Below are positions 44,507 to 54,990 of a stretch of 64,000 bases of DNA, piece by piece. Where the stretch lies: assembly GCA_903632075.3 (NCBI GenBank), contig CAHIKZ030002090.1, forward strand, positions 4,462,501 to 4,526,500, written 5' to 3'. Made by a program: the position numbers and the translations under genes. The notes under the pieces were generated by a model. The model worked only from the letters and a program-made list of their open reading frames with translations. It was not told the origin of the DNA and made no database searches. Numbering within the stretch: the first letter of the stretch is position 1; every line of letters begins with the position of its first letter. The stretch is from Acanthosepion pharaonis. Its lineage: Eukaryota; Mollusca; Cephalopoda; Sepiida; Sepiidae.

Positions 44507-45282
44507 TCTACGTGCGTGAAATGTTGAGCAGAGAATTTAAATAGATTTATTTTTTCTGGATTTCCTTTTGAACCTCGTATACGCGACAGCCAATGAAAGC
44601 AGAACTTCCTACTCAGTAATGTGTGCGTCTGCAGATAATGTAACGATTAACGAGTTAGAGAAAGTAATGGGCGAACTGAGTTCAAATCCGATTGAGTTAA
44701 TTTCATGCACCTTCCCACAATCATTCTCTTTCCCCTCCAGCTATAGGTTAAATATAGAAATATATAGAAATGCGCTCTATTGATTTGGGTTCAAAACCAT
44801 TCTATGAAAAGGAAAACCATGAATTGGAATCCAATCCTCAAGTGTAACGACCTGTGTTACGCGGTCATTAACCAACACGCCACGGTAATCATACACAAAC
44901 TGTTAATCTTACATCTTAATCAAATTGACTAAGCTTAGAACAGCACAAGGCTATTCTTGTATCATTCTTTGTGAGGTTTGAATACATTGAATGGTATGTA
45001 AGACTTCTTGCTACTCTGCGGTAAGGATGTTCCTCGTATTACTGAAATACTTTCAGTTTCATTTCAGCAGCTGAAATTCAGTATGTAACATTCATTCTTT
45101 CTTATCCGATTCTCTCCGGAATGTATTATTTGTTTATATTTGTTTATACCTAATAGTAGTAGACGTAATAGTCTTACGTTGTCCGAATTTCATTGTTTCA
45201 TTTAGCAGAGTAACTAGATAATGTAACGAAAATAGCAGCGAGTAAACTTCAAGATGTGAGTATTGTTTGCTTGTTCGCATAT
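44507..45282. other. unassigned sequence
   Basis: No feature recognised. gagttcaaatccgattgag at 44679 resembles a box B but has no tRNA fold around it. Confidence 0.4.
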
Positions 45283-45283
45283 T

Positions 45284-45335
<52 letters not shown>
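45283..45335. repeat. (CT)n(CA)n microsatellite
   Basis: Short CT run followed by CA repeats. Confidence 0.95.
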
Positions 45336-45419
45336 TTTCATAGTGTGAGCGTATGGGGGTAGGTTGAAAATTTATTTTATTATTATTATTGATGTTATTT
45401 TATTTTATTTTTTTAAGCA

Positions 45420-45765
45420 TTTCCCCCCAATCAAGACGGGGGTGCCACTAGAACGCAAATGGGTAACAGAAAGGGAGAGCAAGAGTAAAGATTTGAGGAA
45501 AGGATAAAGAGATGGACGGGGTTGAAGATCATGGCATCAGAAGATGTTGATTGACATTACATTTAAACTTTTGAAGATTATAGTTATCAGGGAAGCAAGT
45601 AAGTGGAAGGGAGTTCCACTGTTTGGAAGTGCAAGAGAAGAAGCTGTTGAAGTAGAAGAAGTGGTTATATTTAACTCTTTCGACAGTGAAAGGGCGGGGT
45701 CGTGTTGCAAACCTAGTAACACGATGCATTTTCAAATTTTTAGCACATTTCAAATTTCTAGCACC
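45420..45765 (-). pseudogene. LINE C-terminal tail (LFYKYF type)
   Basis: The minus-strand frame 45529-45753 contains RPFTVERVKYNHFFYFNSFF, then KQWNSLPLTCFPDNYNLQKF and KCNVNQHLL. This is the LWNxLPxxCFPDxYNLQxFK end of this LINE. Its 3' end has the gcttaaaaaaataaaataaa-like A-rich tail (on the plus strand, T-rich at 45390-45415), as in a retroposed 5'-truncated copy. Confidence 0.8.
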
Positions 45766-46019
45766 ATATTTTTGACGGTTCTAATATTGCTGTTTATTGA
45801 ATGATCTCGAACTTTCCTTGAATCTCCTTTTCTGTCCACTCTCGTTTATACAAGAGTACTTTCGTTTTCAAGGAATCTATTATTATAGTCAACCGTTACT
45901 ATTCATAGATCGAAAATATTCGAAAAGAGAAGCATCAAGAAAATTTCAAATAACAAAATCTGAATTTGCCACACGAAGAGTCCGAAACAGAATTCGGCTT
46001 AACAAATTGATGTCATGCT

Positions 46020-46105
46020 GTAGTCATTATGTAAACTATTTACACTCGGACTATTGTCCTCATCTTTGTTTTTATTATCACACTGTTTTGCTCTCCAGAT
46101 TTCAA
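46020..46105 (-). other. Penelope-type terminal motif
   Basis: The minus strand reads aaaacagtgtgataataaa, then caaagatgaggacaatag and gtgtaaatag, the same motif that forms the arms at 33.8-34.05 kb. Confidence 0.5.
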
Positions 46106-46224
46106 CAGTTACCTATCGATAAGGGTAAACTGTTTATTTAAACAATAAAATAACAATAAATAAAATTGATTTATTTATGTAAACTTCCAACTGAAACCTT
46201 ATTCCGCTTTCCCTGTCTTTTTTT

Positions 46225-47580
46225 CTTTTCATGTGCGATGTTCTTTCAGGACGTAGGCGATCATGGCTCGCCATCTCCCTCTATCTCTTGCAGCTCTCAA
46301 CAAGTTCCTTCCTTCTGCTCCCTCCCCAAGACTACGTTCTGTCATCCACTTGCTTAAGTCCGCCAGGTATTTCACGCGTTGTTTTACCTTGTCTCTCTTT
46401 CCCTCTATTCGACCCGAGAGTATCAGATTCTCCAGGTCCTCCTTCCTCATTATGTGTCCCCGACACTTCAGCTGCCTCTTCCTGATATTAAGTATAAGCC
46501 TCCTCCTTGTTTGCAACCTCTCTAACGCTCGGTCCATGATATCCTTAGCATCCTTCTCTAGAACCACATCTCCGTCGCCTCGAGTCTCTTCTTCGTTTGA
46601 GGAAATCGTCCAACACTCGATGCCGTAAAGAAGGCCCTATTCTCCCCGCTGCTGACACTGCTGCTGCTTGTAATACTTGACTGCTGTCATTTCCCCGTCA
46701 TTTTATAAATCCGTAGTCTGTTTACAGTAACTATTCTCAGAGCATTGTTCGTCTCGTGTCTTTTCTGTTCGCGATGTTGATAACTTCATTTTGTAGTCGA
46801 AATCCCAGGCTTTTTCCACTTGCTTGACAACGATCTTTTCTCTTTTCTTACAGCTGATCACTAATCTCTTAGCTTTTTTTTTTTTTTAAGCATTACGCCC
46901 CAAGCAAGGCGTGAAGCAACTAGGATGCAGGGGGTTGCGGAAGATTTGGAGCGAGAGCAGATAGGAGTGATAGGAGAAAGGATGAAGAGAAGGGTAGTGG
47001 GTAGATCAAGGTAACTGGAGATGTCGATTGACATTACATTTGAATAGTTGGAGATTATAGTTCTCAGGGAAACAGTAATTGGGAAGGGTGTTCCACAGGC
47101 GAGATGTGCGAGGTATGAAGCTATTGGAGTAGAAGAGACGGCTACATTTAAAAGTTTCTACAGTGTAAGGGTGGGAGCGGGATGCCAGCCTCGTAGGGCG
47201 CTTGAATTCATGGTGTCTGGGAACCAGTGAAAGCAACTCATCAGAGCAATTACCATGGAAGTATTTGTAGAAAAGACAGAGAGAGGCGACGGCGCGTCTG
47301 TGAGAGAGTGACTGCAGACGAGACGCTAGATTAGGGCCAATTGCTTGCTTTACTTTACTATCTTGTTTAAGGTATCCCGTAGTTTTCTTTGTATCTGTCA
47401 TCAACACGGTGTCATCTGCAGACCTATAGTTTGCCCCTACTCCAGTAATAAGTTTAAGTAGGGTCCCCAGATCCCTTGGGATAGCCTCACTGTAGAGTTT
47501 AAACAGATATAGAGAGAAGACACATCGTTGTCTATAGCTTTTTTTCTCTTTTTGCGAAACTACTCAAATCCTTTTCTATC
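46225..47580 (-). pseudogene. LINE (RKRQLK type) with a nested LINE-tail insertion
   Basis: Minus-strand reading from 47580 shows FSLYLFKLYSEAIPRDLG and SADDTVLMTDT (catalytic box YADDT altered to SADDT). It is interrupted at about 47390 and resumes at about 46865 with RLVISCKKREKIVVKQVE. It then continues LLYGIECWTISS, then LILNIRKRQLKCRGHIMRK, EDLENLILSGRIEGKRDK and RDRGRWRAMIAYVLKEHRT. The longest open piece is 46229-46567. The reading covers the RT palm through the C-terminus. Stops and a 500-bp insertion inactivate it. A further RT fragment of the family lies at 48.2-48.7 kb. Confidence 0.85.
46885..47390 (-). mobile_element. LINE tail (LFYKYF type) nested in another LINE
   Basis: The open frame 47006-47407 is the best-preserved copy of this tail. 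It reads IGPNLASRLQSLSHRRAVAS, LCLFYKYFHGNCSDELLSLV, then RLWNTLPNYCFPENYNLQLF and KCNVNRHLQ. It ends on the minus strand in a run of about 14 A (46876-46890), then host LINE sequence resumes. A poly-A-tailed, 5'-truncated insertion. The target duplication is not clear. Confidence 0.8.
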
Positions 47581-47689
47581 CGTGTGCAGAAGGTTTGATC
47601 CTGGTTTAAGTACTGGATTATTCTAACATTCTTTCCACATAGCTGTAGTTTTCCTAATAGTTCTAATAGATCTTTGTTAAATGCGTTTG

Positions 47690-48130
47690 CATTTAAAACA
47701 TATGAAAATGTAATTGAAATAGACGCCATTTACGCCAACCTCCGCCATTTTTGTTACCTTAAACAACGTTAAATTAAAAAGTAATTTGGTGTTTGAAAAC
47801 ATTCGAAAACCCCTAAAATTATTGAAAATCGATTTGTTTTAAATGAAAAAAAATCGATTTTACCAAGTTTTGACAGATTACACTAAGTTATGTTTTTTAA
47901 AAATTTTTACAAACTTATTAAAATATGGAAAATGTACTTGAAGTAGACGCTATTTACGCTAAGCTCTGCTATTTGTTTTATTTTTTGGTACCTTAAACAG
48001 CGTCATATTAAAAAGTAATTTGGTGTTGAAAACATTCGTGAACCATTAAAATTATTGAAAATCGATTTGTTTTAAATGAAAAGCAATTGATTTTAACAAG
48101 TTTCGACAGCTTACACAAAGTTATATTAAA
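47690..48130 (-). repeat. tandem duplication of about 230 bp
   Basis: Two copies (about 47695-47895 and 47927-48127), each starting atatggaaaatgta-like and passing through aaaagtaatttggtg, then attgaaaatcgatttg, then gttttaaatgaaaa. They diverge by scattered substitutions and small indels. Strand is arbitrary. No coding capacity. Confidence 0.85.
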
Positions 48131-48189
48131 GAAAATTTGATTCATAAAACCTAAGCGTACATGATTTTTTTTTACTCACACCAATATCA

Positions 48190-48715
48190 TAAATATTACA
48201 TTTCTTGTTCCAGTATCCTTGACAAAGCTGAAATGTTCTTGTACGATTTCCCGTTTAATCCTGCTCGCCTAAAGTGTTCTCTGCACCTATGAGAAAATTG
48301 TCTAGTATCCGTTGCTATGTAGAAGGATTTATATTATATCGCAGTTCCGAACTCTCTTTGTTTCTAGTGAAAATTCCCCGTTTCTTAATACTTCGCTTAG
48401 ATTTTGGAAAGCATCTTTCGCTGTTCCGATGCCGGTTCATATTTCGGTGTCAATTTTCCGTCACGTGTTAAAACACTTCGCAGATATTTAAATTTCTGTA
48501 TTCACTTGATTTCTCAAATCTTCAATTCGTAGCTGGCTCTTTATACTTTTTTTTTATCTTGCTAACAACGATATATTCTGTCTTCTTACAATTGATGTTT
48601 AGTCCTTTCTTCCCGCTTCTCTTTATTAGCTCGTCTAGGACATCCTGTAGATTTCTTTTTGTGACTGATATCAATGCTGTATCCTCTGAGCGTCTTCTGT
48701 TGCTTATTCGCCATT
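48190..48715 (-). pseudogene. LINE reverse transcriptase fragment (RKRQLK type)
   Basis: Minus-strand translation gives DTALISVTKRNLQDVLDELI after a damaged YAxD box near 48690, then KKGLNINCKKTEYIVVSKIK (about 48600-48540). It continues with Arg/Lys-rich words matching the DAFQKL..RNRKIS..TKKRVLN stretch (to about 48290). It covers RT motif C onward. It sits just upstream, in element orientation, of the copy at 46.2-47.6 kb but overlaps it in content, so it is a separate insertion. Confidence 0.75.
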
Positions 48716-48869
48716 ATGAGTAACCTGAAACGATTTAGAGTAAACAGGTAAATGTGCATCGGTTATATGCAAACACTACGCCATTTTATATAAGGGAATT
48801 GTGCAACTTTACATTTTGGTATATGCAGATAGGAGGGGCTGTAAAGAATCTCACACTGATAGCGAGAGA

Positions 48870-48985
48870 GTTATTATTATTTGAAATTGTTAGATGAACC
48901 GCTAGTTCTATGGTAACAGTTTATGTCCAGTCAGTTTTGATCTTCAAAAATTTAAATGCAATGACAATCGTTATCTTTTTTTTTG
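48870..48985 (+). mobile_element. small LINE tail remnant
   Basis: gtccagtcagttttgatc and ttcaaaaatttaaatgcaat match the tail 3' end (FPANFHLQKFKCN) at 22.6 kb. Very short. Confidence 0.4.
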
Positions 48986-49020
48986 TTTTCTTAATTCCTG
49001 CTTTTTTATTGTTCTCTATA

Positions 49021-49025
49021 ATATA

Positions 49026-49085
<60 letters not shown>
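49021..49085. repeat. (TA)n microsatellite
   Basis: About 65 bp of near-perfect TA. Confidence 0.95.
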
Positions 49086-49087
<2 letters not shown>

Positions 49088-51495
49088 TTTCTAGTTTAGA
49101 ATTATATTAATACTGTACATAATCCTACATAAATGATTTGCACAATTTCCAGACGATCACCGTTTTCACCCGGCGGTGTCTGCTTCGACATTCTTTAATT
49201 CTCTTGAATTAATTATAAAGTTTTAATCTTCATATTTAGATTCTGGTATTAAATCCCCTACCGGTGTTGATATGTCGTTAAACAAACAAACAAAAAAAAA
49301 ACCCCGAAAAGTTGCATACAGCCATTTAATAATTGTTCAGCCATTTAATAATAATGCCTAAATGGCACCTTATCCCTTTTCTCTTTGGGACCCAACACAC
49401 TTATCCTCGTAGAGTTATACATAATCTTCTTGAACGATCTGCAATCTTTCACCGGTTTCAATATAGTTTTTAGATTTGGGAGATGGTAGAAGTCAGTGTC
49501 AATGAAATGAGATTTACACTGGCGGCTGAGATTGTGATGTGATGTTTTGCCGGAAATACCTACACGCGAAGAATGAGAAAAAGAATTGGCATGATCCCTG
49601 CTAGGGTTACACAGTACATCAGCACTGTCGATGGCATCTCATTGCCAACTGAATAACCCTCACTCACTGGAGAGATCGTTGATTCTCACATGCGTTGTAA
49701 GAGCCTTTCAGATTAAGTTTCCTAAGGTATATCAAATTCTCGAAACCGGTGTCTTGATGTATTCAAAATACTGGATACTTTTCGGACAAATAACGTACAT
49801 TCCACAGATATTTGCGTATTTTACATTTCGGAAAAATGTAGATGCGTAGATGATTTTTTTTTTATTTTTTTTTACGAGCAAACAGAAACCTTTTCCGCGT
49901 AGAAAATACGAAATTCACTTACTATTCAGATTCTGTGAGAGACTTTCAACCTGAAATACTTCTAATCGCATTGATTTTATTCAAAGCCTATTTTGAAGTA
50001 AAGACTCATGGCTTCGATTTTAAAAGATTAGTTCATTTCAAATGTATATTTCTCGAAATATCAAATAAAATCCCGGGCAACACCGTGTAGCCCTACGAGC
50101 AATTCAATAGTTCAAGGTAATGGCAGAGGAAAATGCACGAGTAAAACAATGGTATTACTTAATTCCGGAACAAAAGAGAATTAGGATAAATATTAAAATC
50201 ATTTTCTTAAGAAATCTATGTACACTTAGTCTTCAATAAACAACGGGGTTGGAATAAAAGGGGTATCTGGATTTTTTTAATGATTTTCTTTTATAATTTT
50301 CAGTAAACGTTTTGTCTAAATAAAAGGAGTTTTTTTTTTCTTAATGTTTTCCTTTCATAATTTTTAGTAAACGCGTTGTCTGAATAAAAGGAGTTTTTGG
50401 GTTTTTTTTTATTTTTCTTAATGTTTTTCTTATATAATTTTCCGTAAACGTTTTGTTTTAAATACTCGTACCATGAATGTTTGGATAGAAAATTTCCTGA
50501 ATGTGTAATAAAAGTGGTTATTGGAGTACGAATGTCCTGGGTGGATTTTTCTAAAAAAAAAAAAAAAAAATGCAATAATTGTCCCGACCATTTAATTGAA
50601 ACTCAAAGTTATTTTCTAAACTGTAAACCAATTTAAACACATTTTGTAATTGTATTTTTGTTTGTTTTTACGTGAATAATTTAATCACACATAATTACGA
50701 AATTCATTTTTTATAAACGTCACAGTTAACACCTATCTTCATAGCATCCGTTTTAACCATTGTTTCTCAACCGTTTGAAACAACAACACACGAAGCATTT
50801 TTTGTTTTAAATGTTATAAACTAAAACCACAGATTTTTTTTTAATACAAACACAAATATGAACTTAATTTCAATGTTTCTATGCGACTATTTGTGCAGAT
50901 AATTTGGTGTGAAATCTGTACCTGGAGTTTTTCGAATTTTTTCAATGTTTAGTTAAATATGCCTCATTTCTTCTTGAGTACAGCTCAGTCTTTATCATTT
51001 TTTTTATTTTTATTTTTTATATTATTTCGGGTTGTGTAGCCTAATTCACCTAAAGTAAAAAATTGCAGTAAAACTGATAAAATCTTTTTTAGATAATGTA
51101 GGATATTCCTCTTGCATTGAATTTCAAAATGTATCAATGGGTACCTTCGAATGTTTTATTTTGAACCATCGATCATTAGAAATGGTGACCAATTCCCCCC
51201 TCTTCACATGAGTAAATTCTAATATAAGAAGGAACATCTGTGAAGAGATTTCGAATCTACTCATACTTTTCTCTACCCAATGAGAGGAAATACTAATCGA
51301 TGTTTTCGTTGAGGTAATATTTCGCGGCACACTAAAGGGGATTGCGCGGCACACTAATGTGCAGCGGCACGGCAGTTGAGAATCACTGGTTTAAATGCAC
51401 ACATCCTTTCATCCATATATTGTGACCATTTTGCTTATTTTTCTCATTTTCGATGACAACTTGGAAAAATCCGAACTACTTTATCAGTTATATTT
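49086..51495. other. unassigned AT-rich sequence
   Basis: No recognisable gene or repeat family except poly-A/T runs and three loosely repeated segments at 50285-50460 (gttttttcttaatgtttt.. then ttttagtaaacg..ttgtctgaataaaaggag), a diverged tandem repeat of about 70 bp. A degenerate partner of 16.3-16.46 kb (gtgtgccgcg, gttgagaatcac) lies at 51320-51395. Confidence 0.4.
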
Positions 51496-51650
51496 CATGG
51501 TCCTCAAAATTACAGCTTCATATTATTTTTCATGGTCCTCAAAATTACAGCTTCATATTATTTTTCATGGTCCTCAAAATTACAGCTTCATATTATTTTT
51601 CATGGTCCTCAAAATTACAGCTTCATATTATTTTTCATGGTTCTCCGGTT
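51496..51650 (+). repeat. 35-bp minisatellite
   Basis: Units starting catggtcctcaaaattacag at 51496, 51531, 51566 and 51601, then a changed fifth at 51636. The first four are nearly identical. The unit length is not a multiple of three, so each frame cycles through the same peptides. Confidence 0.95.
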
Positions 51651-52060
51651 CACACTCCACCTCGTTCTTTTTAATAGGAGTAGAGGCTTTTCCCTTGTTT
51701 CCTGTTTAGGATTATGTTTCCGGCTTCTTATAAATTCTTTTACTTCTCTTTCACTTCAGGGAGCCCCTTGCGTCTTAGTAGCGTTATCGGTTTACTTGGG
51801 GTGGTTCTGGAGGTTAAAGGTTCAGGACACGCCAACAAATGTTCCGACGAGCTCCATTCTTAGGTCCCACCGGTTTAGTCATATTTCTACCAAGGAGTCG
51901 AATCGCCGCCATTTGCTTCGTATTCAAAATGTAAGGAGAAAGTTCCATTCAGACCGTTTTTTCCAAAACCTTGCTACATTGTCAATGCTTCCCTGAACAT
52001 TACAAATTTAACCTCTTAAAGCCAAGTGCCTATCGGTATCTGTCCATCTTATCTTAACAA
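51651..52060 (+). pseudogene. LINE tail fragments (LFYKYF type)
   Basis: cttgcgtcttagtagcgtta and ttacttggggtggttc (51765-51805) are the 3' non-coding block of this LINE. From 51840, translation gives NVRRKFHSDRFFQN and a decayed NALPEHYKFNLLK-like end, a second, more diverged tail. Confidence 0.5.
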
Positions 52061-52715
52061 GCTTTGCTTCCTAATAATTCCACTTCTTCATTTATCCTAA
52101 CTAATTTAAAATTAACTCTCTATATTGAGAAGATCCCAGGCCTTTTATTGAGTGAAATGTAATGTAAGAAACCCTGTACACATAAGCAGCAAAGGAAGCC
52201 TCATATTTCACTAGTTAATTGAAAATTAGTAATACAGCATCTTATCTATGAGATATCAATGTATTTATATTCCTTCCTCTTTACAATGGGGTTTTCACTA
52301 CAATCCAGCATACTATCGTGTTTTGGAGATTATTGTGCTGGATATTCTATTCAAGCTTGCCTCCATTAATTGGCGGTGCATTTGGTCCGGCAACAAGGCA
52401 TCTCCATGTTATTGCTTTTCATGTAGGCTCTAACTAGTGTGGCATTTTGTTTTGTGTGCAGGTAGGGTAACAGTTATGTGCACATGAAGTGAAATCGACG
52501 CGATGAGATCAAATTCCTGGCAAGTTTGTCGAGTTCACTTTGTAGAAATGCTCGAGGGAAAGACACAAATCCATTTCTTCACCTCACCTCTCTTTAAGCG
52601 ACAGCTGAAATAACAGGGTCGACGAGGCTGTCTAAACTTGGCTGGATCCATTTTCAGGCAACAAAATATCTGAATTCAAAATTGTGGTGAAGACAACGAG
52701 AAACTACTTCACTAT
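52061..52715. other. unassigned sequence
   Basis: No feature recognised. Confidence 0.4.
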
Positions 52716-53000
52716 CTTTCCCAAGGATGGCGTCTCTGCTTCAATCATTTTCCCACCGCCGTAACATGGCTTCACAATATCTTTTCAGTAGATATTTTGT
52801 CTGATGAGCTTCCTTCTTTCGCAGCTCGACTTCACGAATGTAAGCATAGTACTAGATTGGCAGTTAGGTCTCCTCATTTTACCGTAATTTCTATTCTAAT
52901 GGTTTCTTTTCTCATACGTATCTCTTGTGGAACTCTCTTCGAGCATTTTGATTTCCTGTCAACAACCTTCAAAAATTGAAATGTGAGTCGTTATCTTTTG
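52716..53000 (+). pseudogene. LINE C-terminal tail (LFYKYF type)
   Basis: Reads SLLQSFSHRRNMAS (near 52735), then FSRYFVxDELPSFAARLHEC, then STRLAVRSPHFTV and a decayed LWNSLR end at 52925. Frameshifted in at least two places. Confidence 0.75.
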
Positions 53001-53590
53001 TTTCAGAGAATCTTCTTATTCTATTTCGAATCAGTCCGTGATGTTATGAATTGGGTCATTGGGCACTTCCGGGTCTTTCAAACACCATACTCCCCTCAGC
53101 AAGTCGACCCCATCAAAGATGATCAGTCTCTGATGCCCCCCCCCCATCTAAATTAACAGCCTGACTTATATTCGGCTGATATGTCCCGGAAAGGGATATA
53201 TTTGAACGAAGTAGCTAAGTGGTTTTGGCTACTATAACCAAGTAGAATACGGTAGCAGTAATCGACTGGTACGCGTCGTAGTCGCAGGTAAGAAGTGTAG
53301 ATCAATGGCGTAGTCCAATGGGCGTCGTTATAGACTTAGCTCTCAGACTAAGGCTATTGACTCTGTCGTACCTACACGTCCGTCGATATTTATGACAGAC
53401 ACCAGCCAATCATATTCCAGTGAGGGGGAACACAGGTGTATGCATATTCCATTATATCATAGGCAAACCATACCCCTCTGTCAAGCATTTGATTCGAATT
53501 GCATTTGTAAGCGGTTTCTTGCGTCTTAGCGGTTTATTGCCTTTCTTGGTGCGAAATGATTTAAAAAAAATAAGTTATAGCAATTCCCAG

Positions 53591-53621
<31 letters not shown>

Positions 53622-54110
53622 GTAACTTTAGAGAGTCATTGTCGTGGCATGGTGTAAAAATAATCATGTTGAAAAAACTACAACTGCCATGTTGTACGTT
53701 AGGAGATGTAGGGGAGCATAACATTATCCAGTATTGCAATTTCTACATAAGAAAAACTATAAAAAGATACATTCGCATATACATTCGGCTTCATTTTCAG
53801 ATAAACAAACCCACTCCATGACACTCCCACGTCCGGTTTTAACTATTTATGAAGTACAGTGCGGCCATCCTATTTTTATTGTATTCTTTTCATATTGTAT
53901 TTCCGATCACCAAACCCAAAGATGTTAAATTTCGATTTGTAACTCCATATAATCACAAACCAATTTTCTTTATGTCTTTTAGTTATTTGGGCGTATGTTC
54001 GCCTCTTTAGTAAAGAAACTTGTATCAGTTGTTTATAAGCTATATATGTAATGATTTCAAATTGCTTGTACTCTATGTTTCAAAGCAATTTTTTACCGTA
54101 TTGGTAAATC
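53001..54110. other. unassigned sequence with small remnants
   Basis: A LINE 3'-end scrap (tcttgcgtcttagcggttta, 53517-53545) and an (ATA)n run at 53590-53621. Otherwise nothing recognised. Confidence 0.45.
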
Positions 54111-54990
54111 CAACAGCAAGGCCTCTGATCAGGAGATTTTGAGGAGCGTGGAACTACCTCTTAATTGCTGGTGTTGTCAGGTTCATCCCTGACCCGGGGT
54201 AGTAGTACATATTAGGATACCATCTATGGGCATATACTTAATCCCAAACTGGGGTCAAAACACTATGAAAGTGTAAAAATAGGTTTTAGTCGCAGAAATA
54301 CATTTTTCTAAAAAAATTTTAGTAGAAATGAGTTTTTGAAGGAAAATTATTACCAGCAATATATTTTTGAAAAAAAAAGATATAATCAACAATCCATTTT
54401 TGAATAAAAATATTACCAGCGATAAAAATTGTCCGTCCTGGGTATGAACGATAAACTACATCCGCGTCCTGGATAAGATGATAAACTACATCCAACAGCA
54501 AGGCCTCTGATCAGGAGGTTCTGAGGAGTGTCGAACCACCTCTTAATTACTGGTGTTTCCAGGTACTCTATGATCCAGGGTGATAGCATCTGTTAGGGTC
54601 CCAACTATAGGCAAATAGTTAACCCCGAAACTGGTGTCAAAACACTATGAAAGTGTAAAAATAGGTCTTAATACCAGAAATACTATGTAAAAAAAATTAT
54701 TGCCAGCAATACATCATTATCAGCAATAAATTTTAGGCAAAAAAATTTTACCAGCAATAATTTTTTGAAAAAAAAATGTTATCAGAAATAGATTTTTTGA
54801 AGGAAAAATATTACTAGCAATATATATTTGAAAAAAACATTAGCAGCAATAAAAATTTTGTCGGCATTAAATAACCCAGTGAGGTTGATATGCCATAAAA
54901 CAAACCAAACCAGACCAATCTAAAATAGAAATCGTGTCGTCATTAAATAACCCATTGAGGTTGATATGCCTTAAAACAAAACAAAACCAA
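54111..54990 (-). mobile_element. interspersed repeat A, two tandem copies
   Basis: Copy one at about 54115-54480 and copy two at about 54485-54970 repeat the same order: aacagcaaggcctctgatca, gaggagcgtgg, tcttaattgctggtgt, actatgaaagtgtaaa, then attaccagcaatatattttt units. The second ends with gtcggcattaaataaccc, twice (54860-54915 and 54930-54985). The pair is the inverse of 18.5-19.14 kb. The AAAAATATTACCAGCAAT units form a minisatellite inside each copy. Confidence 0.8.

Noticed and set aside
44640..44700. tRNA gene suggested by gagttcaaatcc
   Set aside because: No acceptor or anticodon stem could be drawn around it.
51395..51996. Proteins with KITASYYFSW / HIIFHGPQNY repeats
   Set aside because: A 35-bp minisatellite read in successive frames.
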